Assembly (NCBI RefSeq): GCF_963677845.1
Contig: NZ_OY782498.1
Span: forward strand, 3,603,518 to 3,667,517
Source: an uncultured Pseudodesulfovibrio sp.
GTDB taxonomy: Bacteria; Desulfobacterota; Desulfovibrionia; Desulfovibrionales; Desulfovibrionaceae
Direction of reading: 5' to 3'
Length of the DNA stretch: 64,000 nt
In this document: piece by piece, positions 41,027 to 49,285 of the stretch
Position numbering within the stretch: the stretch's first letter is position 1
Layout: each line of letters opens with the position of its first letter
Program-made: the position numbers and the translations under genes
The notes under the pieces: generated by a model
Told to the model about the DNA's origin: nothing
What the model saw: only the letters and a program-made list of their open reading frames with translations
Databases searched by the model: none

Positions 41027-42352
41027 TTACAGTCCGGTTCCTTTGAACAGGGCCTTTTGAACCCCGAGGCTCCATTGCCCTTTGGGAAAGCCGTATTTGA
41101 CGGCGAAGTTGTCCAGAGCCTGTTTGGTCAGAGGACCAAAGTTCTGGTCGATTTTGCCTTTATAGTAGCCAAGCTCTTTCAGGCGGACCTGCATGACCTT
41201 GACGTCTTCCGGGAAGACCGGGTTCAGGAACGCGCGCCCAGCACCAAGTGGTCCATCGGTAGAAGGTGCCTGCATTGCTGGGGCAGGAGCCGCTGGCATA
41301 GCGGGAGCAGGTGCGGCTGACATAGCGGGAGCTGGTGCCGCAGGCATAGCGGGAGCTGGTGCGGCTGGCATCGCAGGAGCTGGAGCCGAAGTTGCTGTGG
41401 CTGCGGCAGGTTGTGCGGCAACAGGAGCAGGAGGGGCTTCAGTGCGATCTTTTTTCACGTTGGCGAACTCACCAACCACCACGGCTGGAAGATAACCTGT
41501 CGGGTCTTGTTTGTAGGTGACGCCCACGTAGAATCTACTTCTGCTTGAGCCGGGAGTGAACTCGCCACCCGCTATCAGAATACGCCAGCCAGAGTCGTTG
41601 ATGGAAATTGCTTCGGCCAATTTTGTGCCTGCGCCATATGCGCGGCTTGTTACTTTCATGGCCAGCGAGGATTCCTGGAACAACCGATCTTTACAGAAGG
41701 TCATGATGAAGTATTTGGATTTGATGCCGGTTTTGGAACCATCTTCGCCATAGGTCATGGGTTCGGCGTTTTCAATGGCGAACAGGTAGTAGTCCATGTA
41801 ACTGGTGAGTGTGGAAGCGACAGCCTTGAATGTCTTTTCTTTGACGAAGAATGTTTCCACTCTTGGAAAGTCCGGCGGGATGCCAACTACAACGGATTTG
41901 GTGATATTGACGGATCTTTTTGTCACCACGTACTGGGCTGCGTAATAGACGCCCGCACGACGGTTGATGACATCTTTGAACAGGAATACGCCTTCAAGCA
42001 TGACCAGAACTTCACCTTGATTGAGCACGGTGGTTTCGTACCCGGTCACGGCCACGTTTTGGACGTCGAATCCCTCGTAATCAAATTCTTTTTCGCCAAC
42101 GGCATGACGGCCAGCAGGATCGAAGGTGACATTTTCCACCGCGATTTTCCCACCGCGAAGGCGTTCGAGTAAAGCCGAAGTTACCAGCTTGATGTCATCG
42201 GGAGCCTGTTCCTGTTTGACGGGAATGACCTCGGGCGTCTGCACCTTTTTAGGTGGAGGCGGTGGAGGAGTTGAACCCAGACCATCCATTTTGCAGGCGG
42301 TCAGGGCAAGGCTGAACAATACCAGAATCGTGAGAATGGTATATTTGCGCAT
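41027..42352 (-). CDS. Peptidoglycan-binding lipoprotein with Ala-Pro repeats, first copy
   Basis: 441 residues from the ATG at 42352. Lipoprotein signal with lipobox LTAC (Cys20), a Pro6 run, an unassigned domain (about 50-300), five exact-register 8-residue repeats of APAPAMPA type (323-362), and a C-terminal PG_binding_1 domain (about 378-441: VKVMQVRLKELGYYKGKIDQ, GPLTKQALDNFAVKYGF). The repeats form a flexible spacer that would let a lipid-anchored domain reach the wall. Paralogous over its length to the protein at 38996. Co-transcribed with the secreted protein encoded upstream. Confidence 0.9.
   Translation of the reverse strand: MRKYTILTILVLFSLALTACKMDGLGSTPPPPPPKKVQTPEVIPVKQEQAPDDIKLVTSALLERLRGGKIAVENVTFDPAGRHAVGEKEFDYEGFDVQNVAVTGYETTVLNQGEVLVMLEGVFLFKDVINRRAGVYYAAQYVVTKRSVNITKSVVVGIPPDFPRVETFFVKEKTFKAVASTLTSYMDYYLFAIENAEPMTYGEDGSKTGIKSKYFIMTFCKDRLFQESSLAMKVTSRAYGAGTKLAEAISINDSGWRILIAGGEFTPGSSRSRFYVGVTYKQDPTGYLPAVVVGEFANVKKDRTEAPPAPVAAQPAAATATSAPAPAMPAAPAPAMPAAPAPAMSAAPAPAMPAAPAPAMQAPSTDGPLGAGRAFLNPVFPEDVKVMQVRLKELGYYKGKIDQNFGPLTKQALDNFAVKYGFPKGQWSLGVQKALFKGTGL
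41267..41386. repeat. Five 24-bp tandem repeats inside the lipoprotein gene
   Basis: Each unit encodes APAPAMPA or a one-residue variant (S or Q at position 7). In-frame unit number could change by slippage and alter the spacer length. Confidence 0.85.
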
Positions 42353-42391
42353 ATGAATTATTACCTTGTTTTTGGACTCGCGGTGCAAGCG

Positions 42392-43228
42392 TTAAATCTG
42401 AGGTGTGCCGCCGGCAATAGGACTGGCCGGAGCGGAAGACATGGGGTCAAACGTCGGATCAGGCGAGTAGTCAGGGACCGAGGCGCGGTTCTCGGCACCC
42501 AGTATGTTGGCTGCCTGCTCCATGGCTTTGCCGATGCCCTTTTCTGCTCCGTAGTCCACACCTTTTTTAGCACCGTATCTGGCTATTGCCTTGACTGCGA
42601 CAACTGTTGCGCGTTTACGGACTTTTTTTGTGATTGCGTTACGGGCCAGATTGATTCCAGCACGGGCCGTAGAGAATGCTTTGTCTGCGTTCATTGGCGA
42701 GAATTTACCAACGAGACCGGATGCGCCTCCGCCGATAACGATGCCTTTGACGATGTCACCGGGAGCTTTGCCGTCACGGTATGCGTTGGCACCACCTCGA
42801 GCTGCACCAAGCGCGGCCGCTGTAACCCAGCCTACACCAGGAACAAAGGAGAGACCTTCCTGCGAGTACTCGCCAAGTTTGTCCAGGATTTCAAGCGTCT
42901 TGACGCAGGCATCCAACATGGCCGCTTCATTGTTGGCGGCGTTTGAGTTTTGCTCCAGAAAGACTTGGCGGATAGTGAGCAAGTCACGTTTTGTGATAGT
43001 CGAGCCAGTGAAAGCCGTTATCAAGGTGTCTTGCTGCGACGGATTGAGGTTCCCGAAGATGTCCACCAACTCACTGGGTTTCCACGGATCGATTTTTAAA
43101 TCTTTTGGTGGGCCTCCTACATCGCCGCCGCCTCCGCCGTAGGCAGAAGCCTCGGTCGGTGCAAGGAGCAGAGTGAGTGCGAGCAGGAACGCCACGACCC
43201 CATGCATACCTCTTGTCGTTTTTGACAT
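42392..43228 (-). CDS. Exported Gly-rich protein of unknown function, first pair
   Basis: 278 residues; GGGAG lies upstream of the ATG. Signal peptide about 1-29 (VVAFLLALTLLLAPTEASA), then GGGGGDVGG, a helical domain (about 45-125), a glycine-rich amphipathic/hydrophobic stretch (about 126-175: VPGVGWVTAAALGAARGGANAY and IVKGIVIGGGASGLVGKF) reminiscent of glycine-zipper membrane-inserting segments, a basic helical part and a Pro-rich tail. No family recognised. Placed between the propeller gene and the peptidoglycan-binding lipoprotein gene. A membrane-active or toxin-like role is conceivable but unproven. Confidence 0.75.
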   Translation of the reverse strand: MSKTTRGMHGVVAFLLALTLLLAPTEASAYGGGGGDVGGPPKDLKIDPWKPSELVDIFGNLNPSQQDTLITAFTGSTITKRDLLTIRQVFLEQNSNAANNEAAMLDACVKTLEILDKLGEYSQEGLSFVPGVGWVTAAALGAARGGANAYRDGKAPGDIVKGIVIGGGASGLVGKFSPMNADKAFSTARAGINLARNAITKKVRKRATVVAVKAIARYGAKKGVDYGAEKGIGKAMEQAANILGAENRASVPDYSPDPTFDPMSSAPASPIAGGTPQI

Positions 43229-43252
43229 GGTTATCTCCCGATTTGTTATAAG

Positions 43253-44896
43253 TTATCTGCCGTCTATAGCCATGGAATTTCCCTTTGCCCCCTCTGGGTC
43301 GGCAAGCTCCATAGTCTTTTGAACTACACTGTTGTCCGGCACGAATTCCGGGACCATGGCCGCCAGCTCCGGGTGGCTGAATCTGAACAGGCGTATGGCT
43401 GGGCTGGACTCTCCATTGTCATTGATGTGTGTGAGATAAATTTCAGTATATGGAGAATTGTCTTTTGAGGAAAAGGCGAGCCAACGAGAATTTGGCGACC
43501 AACTGTGCCAGGAATTCATGAGGTTCGTATTGGCTTTGAGTACGCGAGGAGAGCCTCCCTTGGCAGGAATAATGACCAATCGGCTGTCTGGCTGGAGCAC
43601 CAATCCGGTTTTGCATTGAGTGAATACAAGCCATTTCCCGTCCGGTGAATAGCGGGGGAAGAAATTGCTCATATGATTGTGGGATGCACCCTGAATAGGT
43701 GTGGCAGTGCCACCTTTGCCATTGTTGAAAGGGATAGAATAGAGATCGAATTGCATGGGGTATTTATCATTGGCATCAAGAATGGTTTGCGAGGGGTCTT
43801 CGTTACGAAGTTTGCCGTTTTTGATGTCTTTTACAAGGTTGGGTTTGACTGCAGCTCTGGCAAAAGCCATCTGTTGGCCGTCCGCTGTAAAGGCTGGATT
43901 GGTTTGGACCATTGAAAGATCATTTGCGCCATTTAAAGGCAGGACTTGTTCTGTTGTGCGGTCGTAAAAGGCGATTATACCGGTTGCAGGATAAAACATT
44001 TGTGAGAAATGGAGGTCGTCGAGCATGATGAATGCCGATGATTCTCCGACCGTGGAGGCGGCATAACGACCATTTGGAGAGAATGTGGTGAAGAGGCCCA
44101 TGCTATATTGGGAAGGGCCGGGCGCCTTATAGTCGTTCCAAGAAATAATGTCGTCATCGGTGATTGAAATCGTTTTTGATATGTCCACCAAGACATACCC
44201 ACCTTTATCTCCCTTGTAATCCATGTCCATGCCATATGTTTTCCCGTTTGCGGAATAAGCGTGGCAGTTGAAACAGATAGGTTGATCCTGCAGGATTATC
44301 CTTGGCCTGCCGAAGGATGAAAGGTCTCCTATGGCTATCTGACTGTCGTGAGGATTATCTTTGGCTTTTTTGAATGGCAGGCGTTTTCTCAAAAATCCGA
44401 TATGTGAACCGACTTGGTCATTGGATATGGCAAAGGATGTTTTTCCTATGGAATCGAGTGTGCCTGAAGTGCTGATGCCATAAATACTCACTTGGATAGA
44501 GGCGTTTCCGGCTGTGGATTTGATCTGTTTCCAGAGAATTTGGTTCGGAATCCAGTATGGAGTGTCGATAATGCCACGACAAAGGGGGGTGTCGTTTGCT
44601 GACAAGGCAATAAGCCATGTCGTGTGCAAGGCATCATTCCATCGGATAATGAGCGATGCTGCATCAGCCGGGACCAAGGCTCCGGGGAGGGGCTCCAGTA
44701 CGGGGATTGTGGAGGGCGATTCGTCGAGCGAAAATGAGCCTATCCACTCTTTGAGAGTCTGTTTTTGAGGAAGTTGGACATCAATTGATCTGAAGAGGGG
44801 ATATGCAAATATTGGTTGAGCGAAGAAGACAGTTGCCATTATGCAAGCAGTGAGCAGAAAGAAAGAATACCGGGAGAGGCGCAGGCGTTTCGTCAT
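43253..44896 (-). CDS. Exported TolB-like beta-propeller with CxxCH motif
   Basis: 547 residues. Signal peptide about 1-31. An N-terminal beta domain (about 60-160) precedes PD40/WD40-like blades (FTTFSPNGRYAAS, PAFTADGQQMAFARA, FPRYSPDGKWLVFTQ, WSPNSRWLAFSSK). CFNCH at 208-212 (QPICFNCHAYSANGKT) is a c-type haem attachment motif at the start of the propeller, with GKTYGMDMD after it; similar CHS/CHAYS-x-DGKT segments exist in other PD40 proteins. First gene of the exported cluster, 24 bases before the next. Haem binding is predicted, not shown. Function unknown, possibly an envelope sensor or scaffold. Confidence 0.85.
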   Translation of the reverse strand: MTKRLRLSRYSFFLLTACIMATVFFAQPIFAYPLFRSIDVQLPQKQTLKEWIGSFSLDESPSTIPVLEPLPGALVPADAASLIIRWNDALHTTWLIALSANDTPLCRGIIDTPYWIPNQILWKQIKSTAGNASIQVSIYGISTSGTLDSIGKTSFAISNDQVGSHIGFLRKRLPFKKAKDNPHDSQIAIGDLSSFGRPRIILQDQPICFNCHAYSANGKTYGMDMDYKGDKGGYVLVDISKTISITDDDIISWNDYKAPGPSQYSMGLFTTFSPNGRYAASTVGESSAFIMLDDLHFSQMFYPATGIIAFYDRTTEQVLPLNGANDLSMVQTNPAFTADGQQMAFARAAVKPNLVKDIKNGKLRNEDPSQTILDANDKYPMQFDLYSIPFNNGKGGTATPIQGASHNHMSNFFPRYSPDGKWLVFTQCKTGLVLQPDSRLVIIPAKGGSPRVLKANTNLMNSWHSWSPNSRWLAFSSKDNSPYTEIYLTHINDNGESSPAIRLFRFSHPELAAMVPEFVPDNSVVQKTMELADPEGAKGNSMAIDGR

Positions 44897-45032
44897 AGTA
44901 TCACCGAGTAAAAAATCTATATTGAGATTTACACAGTAACCCGGTGTGGAAAATATGGCAAGTTTTCCCTCTTTTTGCTCGACGTTTGGTCAAGAAAAAG
45001 AAGCATGGGGAGAACGCTGAAAAAACGGAATA

Positions 45033-45302
45033 TTATTTGATGTAGTTGGGCAGATTCAGAAAAAGATTCGTTGTATAGGATACCATTTTATCCATGATCC
45101 ATGGGAATGCTATGAGGAGGGCGAGAAATATTGCGACAATTTTCGGGACCATGGTCAGGGTCATTTCCTGAATTTGGGTGGCAGCCTGAATGATGGAAAT
45201 GATAATACCAACGACCATGCCGATACCGAGCATGGGGAGGGAAATGATCAAAGTCATCTCAATGGCTTGTCGGGCAAAGCCGACCACAAATTCCGGAGTC
45301 AT
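45033..45302 (-). CDS. fliQ: Flagellar export gate protein FliQ
   Basis: 89 residues from the ATG at 45302, the usual FliQ length; a GTG nine bases upstream is possible but too close to GGGAG. Two membrane helices with VGIIISIIQAATQIQEMTLTMVPKI, the family hallmark. Part of the FliPQR export gate of the flagellar type III system. The expected fliR and flhB do not follow; the next genes belong to an unrelated exported cluster. Confidence 0.95.
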   Translation of the reverse strand: MTPEFVVGFARQAIEMTLIISLPMLGIGMVVGIIISIIQAATQIQEMTLTMVPKIVAIFLALLIAFPWIMDKMVSYTTNLFLNLPNYIK

Positions 45303-45339
45303 ACGACGCACTACTCCCAGGGAAGGCTTTTGTGTCCCG

Positions 45340-46107
45340 TCACTGGAACGTGTTGACCAAAGAACCTACGAGCAGGTTCCAGCCGTCGATAAGAATAAAC
45401 AACAAGATTTTAAATGGCAGTGAGATCATGACCGGTGGCAACATCATCATACCCATGGCGAGTAGGATTGAGGCAACGACCATGTCCAGAATCAGGAACG
45501 GGATGTAGATTAAAAAGCCGATGGTGAAACCGGTTTTGAGTTCTGAAATGGTGTAGGCGGCAATCAGCATCAGGGTGTTTACGTCCTCTTTTGTCTGGGG
45601 ACGGTCTTCCTTGGTGATTGAGTAGAATATGGACAGGTCTTTTTCGCGGGTATGCTTGAACATGAATTCGCGGATGGGGACCTGCGCTCTGTTCAAGGCT
45701 TCTTCAAAATTGATTTGTTCATTCATGTAAGGCTGGAGAGCTGTGTCATTTACAGCTTTTCCCACGGGCATCATGATGACCAGCGTCATAAATATGGCCA
45801 GTCCTGCCAACACCTGATTGGGCGGCATCTGCTGCGTTCCCATAGCCTGACGAATGAAGTGAAAAACGATGATGATGCGAGTGAAGGAGGTCATGGTCAG
45901 CATGATTGCTGGGGCCATGGACAGGACTGTGAGCAGGAATAAAATTTCGAGTAGGGTGGATATTTCAGCAGGGTCGGCCTGTCCTGCGGCCAGTTCCATG
46001 GTCAATTTTGGAATGGTTGGAGCTTGTCCGAAAGCCAGAGCAGGGAGGAGGACGCCAGCAAGAGCGATCAGGATGAATGCCGTTATCCGGCCCCTGTTAC
46101 TCTTCAT
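45340..46107 (-). CDS. fliP: Flagellar export gate protein FliP
   Basis: 255 residues with a cleavable N-terminal signal (about 1-27) and four membrane helices. FliP signatures are seen: TSFTRIIIVFHFIRQAMGTQQMPPNQVL, and the C-terminal FLILDMVVASILLAMGMMMLPP and DGWNLLVGSLV. Core of the export gate. It overlaps fliO by 11 bases. Confidence 0.96.
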   Translation of the reverse strand: MKSNRGRITAFILIALAGVLLPALAFGQAPTIPKLTMELAAGQADPAEISTLLEILFLLTVLSMAPAIMLTMTSFTRIIIVFHFIRQAMGTQQMPPNQVLAGLAIFMTLVIMMPVGKAVNDTALQPYMNEQINFEEALNRAQVPIREFMFKHTREKDLSIFYSITKEDRPQTKEDVNTLMLIAAYTISELKTGFTIGFLIYIPFLILDMVVASILLAMGMMMLPPVMISLPFKILLFILIDGWNLLVGSLVNTFQ

Positions 46108-46486
46108 TGTCGGTGCTCCTCTTCAGAAGTGATGCAAAACTCTTTACTGGTGTGACAGGTCCGTGTTGCGAACTGTCCGCTTCTTCTTCGTTGATCAGGG
46201 AAATACTGTTGTCAGTCACGCCGAGCAGTAAATCCTTGTCTCGATACCTGACCACGGCCACGGATTGACGATTGCCGAGCATGAGTCGGCTGATCAGGCG
46301 TGGTCCATTTTGACCGGACGAGAATGCCGCAGGGACACCGAAGCGTTTAAGCAGGTAGTAGGCCAGAAAAATGACGCCGAGCAGAAGAAACAGATAGCCG
46401 GCAGTGGTCAGGATGGTTGTTCCTGAGTCCACGGCTGGCAACTGCATGGGGGTTGCCACTGTTTCTACGACGGTCGTGTTAGCCAA
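46097..46486 (-). CDS. fliO: Flagellar biosynthesis protein FliO
   Basis: 129 residues. One membrane segment (about 28-47, AGYLFLLLGVIFLAYYLLKRF) and a cytoplasmic domain with the FliO core RLISRLMLGNRQSVAVVRYRDKDLLLGVTDNSISL. Assists FliP assembly. It overlaps fliN by 8 bases and fliP by 11, so translation is coupled. Confidence 0.92.
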   Translation of the reverse strand: MANTTVVETVATPMQLPAVDSGTTILTTAGYLFLLLGVIFLAYYLLKRFGVPAAFSSGQNGPRLISRLMLGNRQSVAVVRYRDKDLLLGVTDNSISLINEEEADSSQHGPVTPVKSFASLLKRSTDNEE

Positions 46487-47048
46487 GTTGTTTCACTCGT
46501 TCGATGGGGCTGATAATATCTGTCAGCCGGATACCAAACTTTTCGTTGATGACAACGGCTTCGCCACGGGCGACCAATTTGCCGTTGACGTAAATTTCAA
46601 GAGGCTCACCAGCCAGCTTGTTCAATTCCACGACTGAACCCTGACCCAATTGGAGCAGTTCGTTGATGAGCAGTTTTGTGCGTCCGAGTTCGGCGGAAAC
46701 TTCCAGAGGGATATCCAGAATGAAGTCCAGATCGCGTTTGCCCGAAGAGCTGCCGGCCTTGGCGTCTGCGCCCATATCGGGAAGCTCGTAGTCGTGGGTC
46801 TGCGTTGAAAGGAAAGCCTGTTCCTTTTCGTGTTTGACCTCTTCCTGTTCGGTGTCGGCCAGAGCAGCAGCCCATTCGTCTGCAAGGGCTTCGTCATCCT
46901 GTCCAACGTCGGCACTGCCTGCGTCTGAGGGATCGGTGATGTTTTCCAATCCACCAAGCGGATCGTCGGAGTCGACGGATGCATCTCCATCGCCATCCAG
47001 CAGGGCGTCGGCCCATTCCTGTGCAAGTTTATCTTGATCTTCAGCCAT
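46479..47048 (-). CDS. fliN: Flagellar motor switch protein FliN
   Basis: 189 residues from the ATG at 47048 with GAGG upstream. The C-terminal SpoA/FliN domain (about 110-187) has DIPLEVSAELGRTKLLINELLQLGQGSVVEL and IYVNGKLVARGEAVVINEKFGIRLTDIIS. The N-terminal ~100 residues are acidic and contain a duplicated helix motif (KLAQEWADALLDGD and ALADEWAAALADTE), longer than in E. coli FliN (about 137). Part of the C-ring. Confidence 0.95.
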   Translation of the reverse strand: MAEDQDKLAQEWADALLDGDGDASVDSDDPLGGLENITDPSDAGSADVGQDDEALADEWAAALADTEQEEVKHEKEQAFLSTQTHDYELPDMGADAKAGSSSGKRDLDFILDIPLEVSAELGRTKLLINELLQLGQGSVVELNKLAGEPLEIYVNGKLVARGEAVVINEKFGIRLTDIISPIERVKQLG

Positions 47049-47133
47049 ATCTCTTACCTCGCGAAAAAAGGTGTTCACCAGTAGTGGCCGTCAAAAAAAG
47101 CGACGGTCCGAAACGGGATTTGCAAGAAGCGTG

Positions 47134-47628
47134 CTACTGGATAACCATTTCCGTTATATAGACCCTGAGCACACTGCCATTTCCGAGTATCTGGTTCAGC
47201 CTGTCAGCGATTTCCTGTTTGAGTTCAACTTTGGCTTTCATGGTGGAGAGGCCATCATATGTCTTGCTTGAAAGCAGCAGGAGCAAGGTATCTTTAACCT
47301 TGGCTTCATATTTTGCCAGAGCAGCCTGCGCGTCAGCATCGCGAACTTCAACTTCAACACCGAGTTTGAGGTATCTGCGGCCAAGCGGGTCGGCGAGGTT
47401 TACCAGAAAGACCGGCAGTGGCACGAGTTGCCCTTCCAAGTCTTCCAGCGGGGCCTGTGCATCGGTTGTTTCTTCACTGGTGGCTTCGTCATCTGGCGCG
47501 GCAAAAAACATGGTATATCCGAAGTATCCGCCAACACCCAGAGCAATCAGCACCACAAGGATGATGATCCACTTGAGCATTCCGCCTTTTTTCTTCCCTT
47601 CTTCCTGCGTCAGTTCTTCATCAGCCAT
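47134..47628 (-). CDS. fliL: Flagellar basal body-associated protein FliL
   Basis: 164 residues from the ATG at 47628; a GTG three codons earlier is possible. Single membrane anchor (about 18-39) and a periplasmic FliL domain (PLPVFLVNLADPLGRRYLKLGVEVEV, LLLLLSSKTYDGL). FliL sits around the stator and raises torque. It lies between the stator genes and fliN. Confidence 0.93.
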   Translation of the reverse strand: MADEELTQEEGKKKGGMLKWIIILVVLIALGVGGYFGYTMFFAAPDDEATSEETTDAQAPLEDLEGQLVPLPVFLVNLADPLGRRYLKLGVEVEVRDADAQAALAKYEAKVKDTLLLLLSSKTYDGLSTMKAKVELKQEIADRLNQILGNGSVLRVYITEMVIQ

Positions 47629-47702
47629 ATCGGCCACCTTTCTTTTCTTGTTGTGTGGTTTCTATATCGCCAAATGGGGCATTTTTCCAGACAAACTTTA
47701 GA

Positions 47703-48428
47703 CTACTGGTAGCCACCAATTGGCCGTGCGGTTTTCAGAAGTATCTCTACACGGCGGTTTTTGGGAGACTCCACGGGAAAGCCTCGCTCATTTACCACCG
47801 GGAAATTGCCTCCATAGGCTGAGATCGAAAATCGTTTATTCGGGACGCCGAGGTCCACGAGATATGCGAGCACTGCCAGAGCGCGGTCTCCTGAAAGTTG
47901 CAGTGGAGTTTCCGCGTTGTCGCTCGTGTCAGTATATCCGGCAACGTTAATAGGGGCTACGGTGTGGGTCATCATGGGAACAAGCCGTGAAATAAGGAAT
48001 TGTCCTTTGTCGGACAGCTCACTGGTGCCGGGGGAGAACAGGATGCCGTCGGTAAAGACTAGAGCGACCCCGTCGGGTTTGGCAAGGACATCGAGATTTG
48101 TGTCGAGGTCGGATTTGTCGATTTCTTCGGGCAGGGTGTCATCCGGGAATAGCAGGTCCTTGATGCGATCCTTTTTATCCAGCACTTCCCATGGTTTTTC
48201 CATGAGGTCGATAACCATTCGATCCTTGACTGAAATTCGACCAGAGCCTCGCTTGTCTAGCAGGCCGAGGTCGGCGGTTGTCAGGGTCACAGTGGTCAAA
48301 ATAGCGTTGTCCATTGAGGCCATCGTTAGCAGCAGCACGAAAAAAGTGAGCAAGAGGGTCATCAGGTCCGAGAACGTGACGAGCCAAAGCGCCAAAGGCG
48401 GGCATATCTCTTTTTTCTTTTTACCCAT
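47703..48428 (-). CDS. MotB-like stator protein, second copy
   Basis: 241 residues. N-terminal helix with the proton/sodium-binding Asp in TFSDLMTLLLTFFVLLL, then a periplasmic OmpA/MotB domain (about 115-235: GILFSPGTSELSDKGQFL, VAGYTDTSDNAETPLQLSGDRALAVLAYLVDLGV, NRRVEILL). It starts 2 bases after the other MotB-like gene. Divergent from it in the linker, so the two may form mixed or alternative stator units. Confidence 0.93.
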   Translation of the reverse strand: MGKKKKEICPPLALWLVTFSDLMTLLLTFFVLLLTMASMDNAILTTVTLTTADLGLLDKRGSGRISVKDRMVIDLMEKPWEVLDKKDRIKDLLFPDDTLPEEIDKSDLDTNLDVLAKPDGVALVFTDGILFSPGTSELSDKGQFLISRLVPMMTHTVAPINVAGYTDTSDNAETPLQLSGDRALAVLAYLVDLGVPNKRFSISAYGGNFPVVNERGFPVESPKNRRVEILLKTARPIGGYQ

Positions 48429-48430
48429 AC

Positions 48431-49252
48431 CTACTCCAACTCTTTCGGGGTGGAGACATCGAATTCGAAGCCGTCCACCTTCAGGGTGTCGGTCCGTTTC
48501 TCTTCAACGGGAGCGGCTTGGATGATTTGTTCGCCCAACTGGTTGGAGCGTTTATCGAGGACAATGTCCACGCGTCTGTTGCGGCTGCGATTTTCTGCTG
48601 TATTTTGTGGATAATGGGGTCTGAATTTACCAAAGGCTTCAACCCTGAGCATGTCAGGACTCAATCCGTTGTCCAACAGATATTGATAGATGGCAAGAGA
48701 GCGATTCAAGGAAAGTTTCCATGAAAGGTCGGGATTTTGTTGAGCGTCATCAGGTTGATAATCGAGACCGAATTCATCCCGAAGTGTTGAGGTGTGCCCG
48801 GCAAGAAGTAGCGGATAGCGCACTTGTTGCAGCATGGGCAGAAAGCCGTTCAAGGTTTCAATGCCTTCCGGGGAAAGGGTGAAACCGTCCGGGCCGAACA
48901 GGAGTCTGGCGTTGATACTCAGGATTTGAACGAACCGGTTCGAGCGGAAGTTTATATCGTCATCAATATTTTCCCACTTGAGTTCCTTGAGCGGCTCAAG
49001 GTCCCCTGAATCCATGGGGCCGGGTTCAACTGTTTTTTTGTTGTCTTTTTTGGAAAAAACTTCATAGCTGGCTTCGTTGAAGCCGAATGTGCCGATGATG
49101 GAACCAAGGGCGACAAGTTTGCGTCGTTGGTCCACGGTGGACATGGAGACCAGCAGGATGAAGAATGTCAGCATCAGCGTCATGACGTCCGCGAATGTAA
49201 CCATCCACGGGGGAATCTCTTCGCAAACGAGCTTTTTTTCTTTTTTGGCCAT
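48431..49252 (-). CDS. motB: MotB-like stator protein, first copy
   Basis: 273 residues. The ion-binding Asp is in TFADVMTLMLTFFILLVSMS. A longer linker is followed by an OmpA/MotB domain (about 105-245: LLFGPDGFTLSPEGIETL, LAGHTSTLRDEFGLDYQP, SLNRSLAIYQYLLDNGLSPD, NRSRNRRVDIVL). It directly follows motA and is the more likely classical MotB partner. The symbol is given by position; the next gene is an equally good homolog. Confidence 0.93.
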   Translation of the reverse strand: MAKKEKKLVCEEIPPWMVTFADVMTLMLTFFILLVSMSTVDQRRKLVALGSIIGTFGFNEASYEVFSKKDNKKTVEPGPMDSGDLEPLKELKWENIDDDINFRSNRFVQILSINARLLFGPDGFTLSPEGIETLNGFLPMLQQVRYPLLLAGHTSTLRDEFGLDYQPDDAQQNPDLSWKLSLNRSLAIYQYLLDNGLSPDMLRVEAFGKFRPHYPQNTAENRSRNRRVDIVLDKRSNQLGEQIIQAAPVEEKRTDTLKVDGFEFDVSTPKELE

Positions 49253-49285
49253 GACGTGGTCCTCGGGCCTTGCGGCAACGTGTCT

